From Lepturacanthus savala (lineage: Eukaryota > Chordata > Actinopteri > Scombriformes > Trichiuridae): a stretch of DNA of 64,000 nucleotides. Under the pieces are notes generated by a model. It saw only the letters and a list, made by a program, of their open reading frames with translations, was not told the origin of the DNA and did no database searches. Positions within the stretch are counted from its first letter, which is position 1; every line of letters starts with the position of its first letter. Of the stretch, positions 22,672 to 34,790 are shown piece after piece. A program made the position numbers and the translations under genes. Location of the stretch: NCBI GenBank assembly GCA_030544235.1, contig CM060468.1, forward strand, positions 4,718,758-4,782,757, in the 5' to 3' direction.

Positions 22672-22820
22672 TGGACAGTGGTGGAGATGTGCAGGCGTCG
22701 GATGCCCGGTGTTGGAAACTGACGAGAGTTTATGTAGGAAACCTTCCTCACAGCAGCGTTGATGTTCTCCAAGTCCTCTCCCTCCATCACAAGGATAGAC
22801 TGAGCTGGATTAAAGTGGAA
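22672..22820 (-). CDS. clstn2: clstn2 exon: ectodomain segment (INSRQFPTPGIRRL)
   Basis: Acceptor TGTTCACAG precedes 22820. The donor is TCCA|GTAAGT, with A instead of G as last exonic base, compensated by a perfect intronic GTAAGT. The exon is 149 bp, entering in phase 0 and leaving with two bases (CA) of a Gln codon that the next exon completes. Its 49 codons read FHFNPAQSILVMEGEDLENI, then KVSYINSRQFPTPGIRRL. FNPSQSILVMEGDD and SYINSRQFPT are calsyntenin-2 signatures as I recall them. Confidence 0.96.
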
Positions 22821-23208
22821 CTGTGAACAGAGAATTACAGATGCTGGATGGATAAAAGGACTGCGTACGGTGAATGTTTGCATGGTGAAAGCCATTTAAA
22901 GGCTCAGTCACTCCTTTCTAAATGAGTTGCTGTAGATTTGGTGTCTGGATTAGCCAAGGGCCAAGAATAACTTGGTTTGATGTTTGTCTTGCCCAAGTTT
23001 TCTGTGGTTATTTGTTTAAATGTAATAACTTTTGAATATAAACCATATAAGCACAAAGCTGAAACAATGAAGATCATGGAAGTATGAAATGACCCTGAGG
23101 CATTCTTCAAGTCAAGTCAAGAGCCATGATTAGAATTTGTGTCCACTTAGGTGAGATGCAACAAGCTGTAAACACAGCACTGACACATGATCAACTTTTG
23201 AAGTGATA

Positions 23209-23570
23209 CACTACTGTTCAAACTGTAATTTATAACTACTGTTATAAATTTCCTTATTTTTTGATAGAAAAGAATTGTTTTTTCAATGAAGGTAAACTAT
23301 TCAGAAATACACTCTACTCTACACCCTGATAATGTGGTAAATAACTATTCTAGCTGTAAATGTCTGTTTTTTGGTGCATCAGTATCTACATAGGTGTATA
23401 GAGGCCCATTTCCAGCAACTATCACTCCATTGTTCTAATGGTACAATATGTTTGCTCATTGCAGCAGAAGGCTAATGTAATAACATTTTCTATTCATTTT
23501 ACAACTCATGGTAGTAAATAAAAGAGTAATTTTAATTGTCTGGGTTACCCCAAACTTTTAAACAGCAGTA
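23209..23570 (+). mobile_element. Tc1/mariner-type MITE, copy 2
   Basis: Bounded by TA at 23207-23208 and 23571-23572. It matches 44688-45179 in order and orientation ('tctacataggtgtatagagg' block) but lacks an internal part of about 110 bp. The inverted ends are decayed (cactactgttcaaa at the left, tttaaacagcagta at the right). It shares an upstream flank (23117-23208) with copy 3. Confidence 0.8.
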
Positions 23571-23948
23571 TATGTCAAATGTTATAGCAAATATTAGACA
23601 TCCAGGTGAGTGGAAAGCAACATAAGGAATTATCGTCATATTATAGAACATAATTCATTCTGTGAGTCCTGAGGGAAATATCAAACGTTCTGTTATGTTC
23701 TGTAATGTTATGTAACTGGCTGCTAACTTTATCTGCCTGCTGTTTAGTACTGGTCAGTGCACGGTGGGATGAATTAAAGCTGTAAAGTTGCAGGTCATTA
23801 AACCCAAACAATGAGTTGAAGGATGCTAAAGTACTCAATAGAGCTGAGGGGAATTTGGAGTCTGGTAATAATTCCTTGTGGCTTTGTTACGAGGAACAAC
23901 ACTTTACATACTGTCATTCAATCCATTGTTAAAGGGGCCCTGTATATA

Positions 23949-24152
23949 CAGTGGGGAAAACAAGTATTTGAACACCCTGCTATTTTGCTATTTCTCCCAC
24001 TTAGAAATCATGGAGGGGTCTGAAATTTTCATCGTAGGTGCATGTCCACTGTGAGAGAGATAAACTAAAAAGAAAAATCCAGAAATCACAATGCATGATT
24101 TTTTAACAATTTATTTGTGTGATATAGCGGCAAATAAGTATTTGAACACCTG
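23949..24152. repeat. Tc1 left terminal inverted repeat (204 bp)
   Basis: Outer direct-repeat core at about 23962-23977 and inner core 'aagtatttgaacacctg' ending at 24152. It is the reverse complement of 25363-25566 apart from one base. These repeats are where the transposase would bind. Confidence 0.95.
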
Positions 24153-24164
24153 AGAAAATGAATG

Positions 24165-25187
24165 TTAATGTTTGGTACAGTAGCCTTTGTTTGCTATTAC
24201 AGAGGTCAAACGTTTCCTGTATTTTTTCACCAGGTTTGCACATACTGCAGGAGGGATCCTGGCCCACTCCTCCACACAGATCTTCTCTAGATCAGTCAGG
24301 TTTCTGGGCTGTCGCTGAGAAACACGGAGTTTGAGCTCCCTCCAAAGATTTTCGATTGGGTTCAGGTCTGGAGACTGGCTGGGCCATGCTAGAACCTTGA
24401 TATGCTTCTTACGGAGCCAGTCCTTGGTTTTCCTGGCTGTGTGCTTTGGGTCGTTGTCGTGTTGGAAGACCCAGCCACGACCCATCTTCAATGCTCTGAC
24501 TGAGGGAAGGAGGTTGTTCCCCAAAATCTCACAATACACGGCCCCAGTCATCCTCTCTTTAATGCAGTGCACTCGTCCTGTCCCATGTGCAGAAAAACAC
24601 CCCCAAAGCATGATGCTACCACCCCCATGCTTCACAGTAGGGATGGTGTTCTTCGGATTGTACTCTTCATTCTTCTTCCTCCAAACACGCTTAGTGGAAT
24701 TATGACCAAAAAGTTCTATTTTGGTCTCATCTGACCACAAAACTTTCTCCCATGACTCCTCTGTATCATCCAAATGGTCATATGCAAACTTAAGACGGGC
24801 CTTGACATGTGCTGATTTAAGCAGGGGAACCTTTCGTGCCATGCATGATTTCAAATCATGACGTCTTAGTGTATTACCTACAGTAACCTTGGAAACGTTG
24901 GTCCCAGTTCTTTTCAGGTCATTGACCAACTCCTGTCGTGTAGTTCCGGGCTGATTCCTCACCTTTCTTAGAATCATTGAGACCCCACGAGGTGATATCT
25001 TGCATGGGGCTCCACTCCGATTGAGATTGACCGTCATGTTTAGCTTCTTCCATTTTCTAATGATTGCTCCAACAGTGGACCTTTTTTCACCAAGCTGCTT
25101 GGCAATTGCTCTGTAGCCCTTTCCAGCCTTGTGGAGGTGTACAATTTTCTCTCTTGTGTCGTTGGACAGCTCTTTGGTCTTCGCCAT
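24165..25187 (-). CDS. Tc1/mariner transposase, intact, 340 aa
   Basis: Catalyses TA-targeted cut-and-paste transposition in the nucleus. The frame is uninterrupted and 340 residues long, the usual Tc1-family length. Residues about 5-50 and 60-115 form the bipartite paired-like helix-turn-helix DNA-binding domain (KAGKGYRAIAKQLGEKRSTV in the first part), joined by a basic NRSGAPCK linker in the place of the GRPR motif. The catalytic triad is present: D153 in LWSDETK, D244 in FQHDNDPKH and E279 in SPDLNPIENLW, with 34 residues between the second Asp and the Glu (DD34E). The glycine-rich box KHGGGSIMLWGCF (186-198) is kept. The ATG at 25185-25187 follows about 175 bp of leader inside the right inverted repeat. 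No frameshift or stop was seen; activity is untested. Confidence 0.96.
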   Translation of the reverse strand: MAKTKELSNDTREKIVHLHKAGKGYRAIAKQLGEKRSTVGAIIRKWKKLNMTVNLNRSGAPCKISPRGVSMILRKVRNQPGTTRQELVNDLKRTGTNVSKVTVGNTLRRHDLKSCMARKVPLLKSAHVKARLKFAYDHLDDTEESWEKVLWSDETKIELFGHNSTKRVWRKKNEEYNPKNTIPTVKHGGGSIMLWGCFSAHGTGRVHCIKERMTGAVYCEILGNNLLPSVRALKMGRGWVFQHDNDPKHTARKTKDWLRKKHIKVLAWPSQSPDLNPIENLWRELKLRVSQRQPRNLTDLEKICVEEWARIPPAVCANLVKKYRKRLTSVIANKGYCTKH

Positions 25188-25362
25188 GTTACAAGTTAAA
25201 GTCTTGCTGATTGTATGGGGTGGACAGGTGTCTTTATGTCTTTATATGTCTTTATAACGACTTCAAACAGGTGCATCTGATTAAGGATGATACATGGAGT
25301 GCAGGTGGACTTCTAATGGGCGGACTAACAGGTCCTTCAGGGTCAGAATTCTAGATGACACA

Positions 25363-25566
25363 CAGGTGTTCAAATACTTATTTGCCGCTATATCACACAA
25401 ATAAATTGTTAAAAAATCATGCATTGTGATTTCTGGATTTTTCTTTTTAGTTTATCTCTCTCACAGTGGACATGCACCTACGATGAAAATTTCAGACCCC
25501 TCCATGATTTCTAAGTGGGAGAAATAGCAAAATAGCAGGGTGTTCAAATACTTGTTTTCCTCACTG
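25363..25566. repeat. Tc1 right terminal inverted repeat (204 bp)
   Basis: Inner core 'caggtgttcaaatactt' at 25363 and outer core near 25535-25553. It ends CTCACTG before the TA at 25567-25568. This side lies upstream of the transposase start and may carry its promoter. Confidence 0.95.
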
Positions 25567-27887
25567 TATAGCAAGCTTTTATGGTCCAAAAGCAACAAGT
25601 CAAGCCTGTAGCATCAATACAGTCTGACTTCTCACACACTAACTCTCCCCCCTCCCAACCCACACGCCCACTCGGTTGTGATTGGCCTAGAAAAGGCCAA
25701 GCCCCTCGTAAAACTATTTCTAACTGGTTTGTGCTCAGCCAGGTCTAAGCAGAGAATGCCAGAACACAACAGAATAAGTAGGTGGTCTTATTTCAAAATG
25801 TGTGTGTATCAAACACCTCAATATTTACACACAAGCACTAAAAAAGTTTTTTTTGCCATAATAGGACCAGTTTAATATAACAATCAATGTCCTTATAATG
25901 TCAGTAGATGTGAACAGTTGCCTGCTTCATGCTGTTGGGAAGTTACAGCCTTGCTTCTGGGTAATGAAGTCCATCAAACATTCAAACACTGACAACTGCT
26001 ATCTTCATATTAACTGCATTAGTATGAACTCCAACTTGCAGGGACTTGGAACTTGCTTGAAAGAGGTTAATCCTTTACAGTGAACCATACAACACCAGTG
26101 TTGCTATGACTAAAAGAATGCAGACCCAATGTTCACTGTGTGTTCATACTATTGCAGTTTGATTTTCATGTGATGATTGGAAACCAATGGTTGCCTGGAA
26201 CAAAACAAGGAAATAGCCAGTGGAATTGGATTTTCTCATAAATACACACACAAAAAGGACTCTCCAGCTTCTTTTAGTCAAGGGGCTAGAAAATGGTCAG
26301 TGGACTCTCATCACAAGTGTAGTGTGCCAGAAGTATGTGTGTGTGTGTTCTCCTGGGGTTTGATGGTAGGGATTTGAACCTTTCTCCTTTAAAGAGGGTT
26401 CAGTGGTCTCCTGCTAGACCTGCGCTGAGTATCTCCCATTTCCCAAAACTAGCTCTTAGCAGCAGGGTGACAGTAGTCCAGCACTCAGCGCGGCCTCCAT
26501 GTGGCTCTCCATACACCTCCGTTCCTTCCGTTATTTTCCTCTTCACACCTTCCTTTCTTTTGGCACCCGCTGTTATCATCTCTTCTGCCACTACACTTAC
26601 TCTCTATCTGCCTCTATGGTTCCATCCCTGATTTTTCTGTGCCATTCCTCTACCTGCTATATTCTGACCTTAAAACCAGGCTGAGTGTATGTTAAAACTG
26701 TGAAAATATTTAGATTCATATGAAAGTCCCTCTCAATCATCACTTATGACCCACTAGAGGAGTGTGGTGGTCTATGTATATGCAGAGCCCTGCCCCTGTA
26801 GTTTCTTCTTTTGCTGTGTTCGGGATGTTTTTGGACAGTGCAGTGAGCAACAATGCACAGGGTGTGAGGATTAGGCCTCTATAATAACCTAGCAACGTAG
26901 AACTGCATTGCAGAGTAGCAATTCTGGTGTTGTTGAACCGAAAAGGAGGGGCCGACTTTGAATGTGCTTACAAACCGCAATCGACAAATCAAACTTTAAG
27001 CCTCCTGTGGAATTACAGCTGAGAAGAAAATGAAATGGCTCTCAAAAGATAAAGTATGCTGGTCCTCGAAAGGTGGACTTCCCCTCCTCTCCCCCAGCTC
27101 ATCTCACCTTGTCTTCTCAAAAGGGTGTCTCTGCTGCACCACAGCACTAGGTGAGAGGGAGAGAGGGAGACTAGAAAGATTAAAAAAAGAAGAGTTAAAG
27201 AAGCTGAGGGTGGGTGGGTGGTTGAGTAGGGGGGTAGCTTAGTGTCTACACAAGCCCTCATCCATCTTGTCTGCCCTCTATCTTCCACAGTGCAGGGAGA
27301 TGGATTAGCTGAGGCGGTGAAAGGGAGGTGGGAGGTGTGGGGGGGTAGCTAAGGAGGTTTAAGGAAGCCAATTGGTGATTTAGCTGTGGTGATTCAACGA
27401 AAAACATTCTTTTTTTTTTTGGTCAACTACGATCAAAATGTTTTTTTTCCTTAACCTTGTGTCCTTGTGTTAACATTCAGTTTTCTCATGGTATGTGCTA
27501 TAGTGTTTTATATTGATCTCTCTCTTTTTAATGCCACCTGGAATTAATTTTATGGTAAATTAAAAAACAAAATAATACTGACATAGTTGGTGTAGGCTAC
27601 ACAGGCAGCCTGCGGTTGATGAAATTTATGAACCTTGTAATGAAACTTTAGAATGGAAATACAGTTAATTGCTAAGTGACGGCGCAACCGTGAAGTTTGT
27701 AGCACAAAGAATGCTGGATAATGAAAAATATATATTACGAGCAAGCCGTGTGTATCTGCGAACACTGCTGCTGTCTCTTTAAATGTGCATCTTCTTCATT
27801 GCCAGCTGATGTGATCTATAACAGTGTCATTTTTAGTTAGGTCGAGTTACATCCTGGGTGTGTATGTGTGTGCATGTGTGTGTGTAC

Positions 27888-28054
27888 CTTGATGTTCTTA
27901 TCCAAGCTCTCGAGGGAGTTGATGTCCAGTCCTTCTTTGCAGGCCTGCAGACAGGAAATGACTTTCTGACTTTCGATCTTCCCTGGTCGGATGGTCAGTC
28001 CAGATAGGCTTCCTCGGAAGTACTGAGTGAACCATGGCTTGGTCACCTCTCCAC
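27888..28054 (-). CDS. clstn2: clstn2 exon: end of LNS domain, QACKEGLDINSLE
   Basis: The acceptor GTATAG precedes 28054 and the first two bases complete a Gly codon. Fifty-five codons follow and the exon ends in phase 0 with AAG|GTACAC. It encodes GEVTKPWFTQYFRGSLSGL, then RPGKIESQKVISCLQACKEG and LDINSLE. This closes the LNS (laminin-G-like) domain and enters the calsyntenin-specific region. GGEVTKP after CWQ is how the paralogue-2 sequence reads; paralogue 1 has a longer insert at that point. Immediately after the donor the intron is strongly CA-rich for about 35 nt (27853-27887). Confidence 0.97.
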
Positions 28055-29799
28055 CTATACACATAATGAAGTCATTACAATGGGTCAGAGAAACGCCTGC
28101 TGAATTTCAATGTTTTAAAGTAGTACAATACATTAGGATACAATTTGTTGGTTATGGTTAATCTAATTTAAACATCAACACTATACCACGCTTGACTCTA
28201 CTGGTTTGTTCCCTTATCCACCACAAGGTTGTCAAGCTGGCAGTGACCTTGTCCAATCCTGATAACCACATTATGGCTAAAATTTACTTAGACATTAAAT
28301 GCTGTGTGTCCTCATCCTGTGACTAAGCGGCAAGGTACTGCTGTGGAAGTGTTTTACTCAGTCAGCCCAGGCTGGCTAAATAATGGTAAAGAAAAAGTCA
28401 ACACATTTAAAGTATGTCCTTCGAACTCTGTAAAGGCCAATACCAGCGAGAAGTGTCTCTAAACCTTTCATTAGCTGAAAGGTTACTCACTCTGGGTTTC
28501 AAAACGTCACCTTTCCATTTCCTTTCCTTCCTCACTTCATCTTCCCTTTTCCAATTCTGGCTTTAATCCACCAAAGCACTAAAGGTATAGAATGGTCCCT
28601 TGATCTAATAATTCAAGCCTGTTGTACATCAAAACATTTGCAGGATTAAGTGGAGTAATGACTAATGGGCGAGGATACAGATCGCTAAGGTGAACACCAG
28701 GAACAAGAAATGGTCTTTCCTTCTCTCTAGTCTATGAATATACTGTGTAGCCTCTCAGCGTTACCCTTATACACCTGCTCCCAGTTTACTGTTGGAGGTA
28801 AGTAGCAAACAGTGACATTTTAAATATTCTTTTCATACTTATTTTTCCCCTTTGTGATTGTGTGTACACTCATTAACTAGCCAGCATTCACATGTTATCT
28901 TCATCCGATGCCAGTTGTGTAAGATTTATTTAATCATCAAGTTTATTACCCAGTGCACAAGTGTCTGTTTAGTATCTGTTTGTAATTACAGTGGGTATTG
29001 GGAAGTGGACCATAGCTTCAAATCATCCAACTCTCTTCAACCCCAGAGTTGTGATTACAACTTAACAGCAAACACCAGCATGGAAGGGGGAACAGCAAGT
29101 TGCAGCCTGGACACTCTGATTTGATATATTCTATATCGTCTATAAGTGGCTAAATCATCCTACTAACACCATAATGGAACTGGAGGGTAGTTCCTATGTT
29201 GCCCTGAATGACCCCGTGACAGCCAGCCGCTGAAGGTTCCTGTACACACCTTCCTTGACTTTTCTCCCTTGCCAAGTATGACCTCTATTTAAAACAATGC
29301 AACAAGGATTCATTGTTATCACTGTTGTGCAATGAGTGGCTTCCAGGTCAAGTATCCTTTTCCTGCCAAGCGGCAAACTGCCAGAGGACAGAATTGATCC
29401 TACCTTCAGAGGCGGCCTCTGCACAATTTATATCTGGTTCATTCAGTCAGCTCTGCTAATTTGTTCTGAATACTCCCACCTCATCACTCCAGTGGCTTAC
29501 TTATCTTGCTTATTACGAGGCTTTGGCAGGTGAGGGTCTAGTCATGGTAATGCTGTACGTATGTGGGCATTAGAGAGTGAAGGCCAGCGCAATGACAGTG
29601 ATAATTGTCAGCAGCAAGATATCAATATTTCTACCATTCACAATCAGAATAAAGAGTAAGCTTCAAATGAAGTGGCATTCAACAGATTCACACGGAACAC
29701 AACAAAGCAATCTTCTGAAAGCTGTATTGTAGGGAATGCATGTAAAATGTGAAACTGTTAATTGCAGATTTTAGAACCCAGACACCTGAAGGATTCCAC

Positions 29800-30220
29800 A
29801 GCTGTTTGGTATAGTGAGGGGGCTAGTGTTGGCTAGCATCTCCACTGTTTTGAGCGTGTTCACACAGAGTTATGGGGCCAGCTGCTCAACATCCCGCCTG
29901 TAACTGTTGTGTCGTCTGCACATTTCAGGAGTTAAACAGATGGGTCTCCTGAGGGGCAGTCCTTGGTGTCGAGAGGGAGGATCAGTGGGTAGAACACTCC
30001 CCGAGGTGCACTGATGCAGACAGTCGGGTGCTGGATGTAATTTCTCCCAGCCCTGGAGGCCTGTATTCACTCAGCCCAGTGATGGAGACTTTCTTTTGGA
30101 CTGGGATTATTGCATTTGATGTAGGAGGGGAATTCACACATCTCCAGAGATCTATTGAAGATCTGTGTGAATATGGGGGAAAACAGAGATGGGAAATCAA
30201 ATGAATGACTCCATACATCT
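29800..30220 (-). pseudogene. decayed non-LTR retrotransposon reverse transcriptase
   Basis: Minus-strand translation, with several frame breaks and deletions, shows fragments like LEMCEFPSYIK, NNP.PKES, a near 'L.EYRP' block, and further on 'KCADDTTV', which resembles the RT YADD catalytic motif of L2/CR1-type LINEs. These sit in family order with large stretches missing. The copy cannot be functional. Boundaries are approximate and the clade uncertain. Confidence 0.5.
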
Positions 30221-31446
30221 ATGCACTAGACTTTCTCTCAGGAGCTTTCTCTCAATGCCGCACTCATTGAGTCTTTATTTTATCAAGAAAGTAAATCCTT
30301 AAACCTGAACTTTAAAGCGTTTATGAGACCAGAACTTCATCACATAAAGAGGTGGACATGACCAAAGACATAATCCACAAGCAAGTCGTGCCATGCAGCA
30401 GATGCTTCACTTTTATTCCACTCAGTCCATTTAGGTAATTACTGGAAGAATGAGACATTTAATCTTTGAACCAAGCAATCCAGTTGGCGACTAAACAAGT
30501 GCTATGTAATGTTCTATGGTAATTGAAGGGGTTAGGGGAATGCTCAATTCAAAATTCCTGGAGCGAAACAGAATGTGAGTTCACATCATCAGAATGGTTG
30601 TACCAGGCTAACACTTCATCCGACAACACCATGCTTGACCTGGGGACCCCTAATTCCCTGCTGCTGGCTCCCTGGAGTGATGAATCCAGGACCTATCCAC
30701 TTACCCAATGTGAAAATGTGAAATAGACAGCAACAACTTTCATGTAAGAATCATTCCCACAATTGATGACCTGCAGCTACATTGTGCACTATGGTCTACA
30801 TATTGGAGCTACAAAGAGCTTCATTATCACCCCTGGAGCAGCATCCTACTGGTTAAAATAAATATCTACCCAGGTGACCATATCAATTCAGAGGCTTGTC
30901 ACCTGCCTTCCCAGATGAGCCAAAATCATTTCTCTTGATTCTTCCTCATACCTGAACCTTTCTGCCATTTCTCTTTCTTCTTTGATCAGTGTTTCAATAG
31001 TCCATGAATGTAGGTCTAGCCCCCACAGCATGCTTGTGTATGCACACAAGCACCTGCTTCCAAATCACTGTCAGAGTTTTGGAAACAAGCAGGAAACAGA
31101 CGTTTTCCCCCTTTTTTTTGCTCTTTTCATAATTAGTTTTCCGTCTCAGAATATTTGTGCAGTCATAAGTGCCAACAATTGACACATCCATGAAAATCCT
31201 GCCCTGAAAAGTGATCCAAAGCTAATCATAGTTGAGCAAATTGTAACAGGGCACAGCAGGCTTGAAATATCTTTCCAAAAACAAAGAAAAAAAAAGATAA
31301 AGAAGAAAAAATCAAGAGCTAAAGCATTTTGAGCCTGCTCTAGTGCTCTAGTAATAGCTAAATAATTCGCTTACTACCAGTCATAACCGGTAGTAAGTAG
31401 CGTTACTTAGCAGAGCATATTGCCTCCCAGTACATTTGTTTTTGTG

Positions 31447-32085
31447 GGAACGGGTTATATTTAAGGTAAAAGCCCCATTATTTGCTGAAGACAGTGCTTT
31501 CAACTCACAGAGCAATATTGGCTTAATTAGCTAGCTACAGCGAATACAATTTGTCAACGGAAATTATCATTTCAGTCCTCAAAATTGTCCGTCAACTGAA
31601 CATTGCTTTTGTCTATCATTCTCACAACACTGTAAACTACATATTTGCTGTTTGAATGAAATGTCTTAGCAACAGTGGGGAAACAGCCCCATTCACAGTG
31701 CTTTCAACTCATGGAACAACATTAGATTAATTAGCTAGCTACAGCAAATACAATTTGTCCATGTCCAAAAATCCTTTTGTATACCACTGTTATAATACTC
31801 CAAACTACGTATTTGCTGTGTGAGAATAAAATGTCATGGCAACAGCCAGGGAACAGGTTACATTTAAAGACAAAATCCCATTCTCTGGCAAACATAGTGC
31901 TTTCAACTCACGAAGCAACATTAGCTTAATTAGCTAGCAGTGAATACAATTTGCCCATGATAATCATCATTTTAGCCCCTAAAATTGTAGGTCATCTGTT
32001 ATTAATAAGAAATATGCTTTTGTCTACCACTGTTATTATAACACTTTAAACTACAAATTTCATTTGAATGAAGTATCACAGCAAC
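31447..32085. repeat. tandem triplication with a unit of about 235 bp
   Basis: Three head-to-tail copies start near 31447, 31677 and 31848. Shared landmarks are 'agtgctttcaactca', 'cattag.ttaattagctagc', 'aatacaatttg', 'gcttttgtctaccactgtta', 'actacatatttgctgt' and 'gcaacag'. The middle copy is about 60 bp shorter through internal deletions. No coding capacity. Confidence 0.85.
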
Positions 32086-34324
32086 GGTAATTAAGGGGGC
32101 GGGGCTCTGTAACACTCAGGTGACTCAGGCTCTGCAACACTTGACCTACCTCATCTTCATTTATCAGCTGATTATGTTTCATGTTGATTATGCCGTAAAA
32201 TCTTACCATGTGTATTTCCATTCATAAATAGGTGTGTTCACACTTCTTTGTTTTGTGCTTTACAGCAGGATCACACTGATCTCGCTTGTTATCAAACTTC
32301 GCCGCACTGCATGTTTAATGATCCAACTCCTGCTTCAGTTCAGTTCAGTGACCACAAGTACTTTGCATATCTTAAGCCATCTTGCCTGCTTAAGTGCTTG
32401 CTGATACCCTGCCAGGTACCACAGACTCAGGGGAGAAGAGTTTATCTTATGAAACCACAAGATCACATTGGCTTTCCTGCACACTAACTATGCCAAACCT
32501 CTTTTTCTTCTTCCTTTATGCGTCACTTCTCCACCTTTGTGTTTTCTCCCCTTTTTCCTGCCTTCTCTTAAGATATCCACCTATCCGCTCTGTCACATAC
32601 TGACAGATGTTATCAATTTAGGCCTCGGCCAGAGGAACCATTAAGGGTCTCAGACAGAGGGTAGAGAAAAAAAAAAGAGAGGCAGAGGAGAGGGGATTAC
32701 TGAGACACTGCAGAGCAGGAATGATATGGGTGATAAAACCGCTGATCATTCCACTTTACAGAGACTGGTTTTTACGTGGCGTCAGCTCTCTTTACCTTGC
32801 TGTGTGCAGCCCTCCTGCTCTACTAGATCCTCTCTATACTGTAGATCTCTCCTTTTTACTCCACTTTATTTGCGTCATTTTTAAAGAGCAACAGATGAGC
32901 GTGGAGAGGCATGGGCGAGCTGGCGATAGGATCATTACTAAAGTGTAAGTGTGAGAAATAGTTTCTCACTTAGCGTGTGATTTATTGCGAATGCACCTGT
33001 ATCGGCGCCCGTGTGCCCGTATTTACTCGCCACCGCGCTGTATTTATACAGATATATAGTTTTCAATTTGCGCTCGCGTGCAATCAACACTTCATCCTGC
33101 GTGCCTGCTGCTGCGGGGAGGGAGGCTGCCGAGGCCGCAGCGTGTGATTACACAGGCGAGGGAGAAGAAAAATGAGGCGAGATGAGTGCGTTGCTCTTCG
33201 CTGTCTGACTGTTGCAGGTACACGCTTCTGATCATGAAGCAGGTCAGAGGGTAAATATAGGCTGTGTGTGTGAAAACTGCACAGCCAGCGCTTACTCTCA
33301 GAGGTGAGGGGCAAAAAAAAAAAAAAAAGATAGTCAGGGTTAACCCTTCTATTAGAAAACAGGAGAAAATGAACATATATTGATGCAATCTCTGCAGGAG
33401 GAGAATGTTCTGCTCTGTTGTTGCTGGGAGTTATACTAACGAGTTCTAAGTGTGGAGTTATAGTTCATATGTGCAATGATAGATAGTTTATCCTATTATA
33501 TTCATCCATGCTTTGCAGTGTTTCAGGAAGAAAATGAGATGAAGAAGAAACCAATGCATTTAACCACAGACTGTGATGAAATTAACAAGCATTTTTCATT
33601 AACAAAAAAAAAAGACGAGACGGAATCTACTTTAATAAATAAAAATGTAATAAAAATGTATCTTTTTGTCACAGACTTTTTAAACTATGATCCAAAAAGT
33701 CCCTTCATTGGTTGTGCATCATTTTTATTTCTCTTCCACCACTGCTGGCAGGATTGTACCTGTTTGTACATGTCGGATTGAGGAGCATCTACCAGTGCTG
33801 TCGGCACTAAATGCGGCGATGCAGTGAGTGCTTCTCTGGTAAAATGTGCTGCCAATCAATAGTCATTTCACCTATTAACCTGTGTTTCAATAAATGTATT
33901 CCTGCCTGAAACACACGGAAAAATAGAAGATAAAAATATAGTATTCCTCATTTTAGATGTGGTAGCTGCATCTGGGTTGATATGCATATTTACCTGCCTG
34001 CTTAAAAAAAAAAAGTGTGATATTTGGCATAAACATGTTACCTATCTTCAGACGCCGCATCAGCAGTGTTTTTGGTTTACATCAGTAGTTTATTAATGGT
34101 GTGACACCGACAGAAAACAGCATCTTTTTTCATCCTAACTGTTTTAAAGTCTTTGAGATAATTCATGTTGTTTCATAAAAATATGCAAGTCTAAACATTT
34201 ACACTTACACAGTTACTTCATTGGGTAATAATGACACAATAAATCTTGAGGAAAAGAAGTTAATTTATCTATTGGTTTGATCAGATAAATCTTGATTAAC
34301 ATTACCATTGACCTGCTGTCGAAG

Positions 34325-34470
34325 ACTTTTGACTAAAGAAAGAATGACTATTGATTAAAACTAGACTTAAATGCCAGGACAATTCGTAGGCTAAAATGTG
34401 ACAAAGCAAAGAAGAATACAAGTTGATTAAATATGACTAATATGGACTAAGACTGAACTGAAAACTGATA
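34325..34470 (+). repeat. dispersed 'tttagtc'-type repeat, copy 2
   Basis: Inverted relative to 16516-16712. Landmarks are 'aaaactagacttaaatgcca' followed by 'ggac', and 'acaagttgattaaatatgac'. Truncated compared with copy 1. Confidence 0.65.
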
Positions 34471-34790
34471 GCCAGCAAAAATAACACTGATTCTTTGTCA
34501 ATAAACATCATCTATCCATGTCTGTAGATCTTACATGCTTGGTTGTACACACATACACACACACACGCAAGTGCACGCACACACACAAACAACTCCACCT
34601 GTGCAGCTGCTCAGTATTTTGGAGAAATTATGTACACAAGGCTGTTTATACTTTTCAAGTCCGCCTACAGCATCTATGAGGTTCTCGAAGTATAAAATGT
34701 CATCACCTGCCCCTGTGGATATCCATATCTCTCCCATAATTGATGACTGCACATACTCTATGCTTGGCCTTGGCTTTAAGTATTGAATAA

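Larger units (their letters stand above)
23949..25566 (-). mobile_element. complete Tc1/mariner transposon (1618 bp)
   Basis: A cut-and-paste DNA transposon with all parts present. Inverted repeats at 23949-24152 and 25363-25566 (204 bp each) differ at a single position by my reading (base 6: CAGTGG versus CAGTGA). TA dinucleotides flank both ends (23947-23948, 25567-25568). Each inverted repeat carries an outer and an inner direct repeat around 'aagtatttgaacacc', the IR/DR layout known from Sleeping Beauty-type elements. The transposase frame lies between them on the minus strand, the same sense as clstn2. Near-identical ends and an undamaged gene suggest a recent insertion. Confidence 0.96.
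22821..27887 (-). other. clstn2 intron, 5.1 kb, carrying a complete Tc1 element
   Basis: Donor AAG|GTACAC at 27887; acceptor TTCACAG at 22821. It contains a MITE with shared flank (23117-23570) and the Tc1 transposon (23949-25566). From 25570 to 27850 I see no assignable element. A tRNA-like patch near 26360-26420 was considered and rejected. Confidence 0.75.

Noticed and set aside
24331..24705. A plus-strand frame of 124 residues inside the Tc1 element
   Set aside because: Antisense shadow of the transposase gene.
26340..26440. tRNA-like or tRNA-derived SINE ('gggatttgaacc' resembling a reversed B box)
   Set aside because: No cloverleaf could be drawn on either strand, there is no convincing A box at the right distance, and no tail. 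The B-box match alone is weak.
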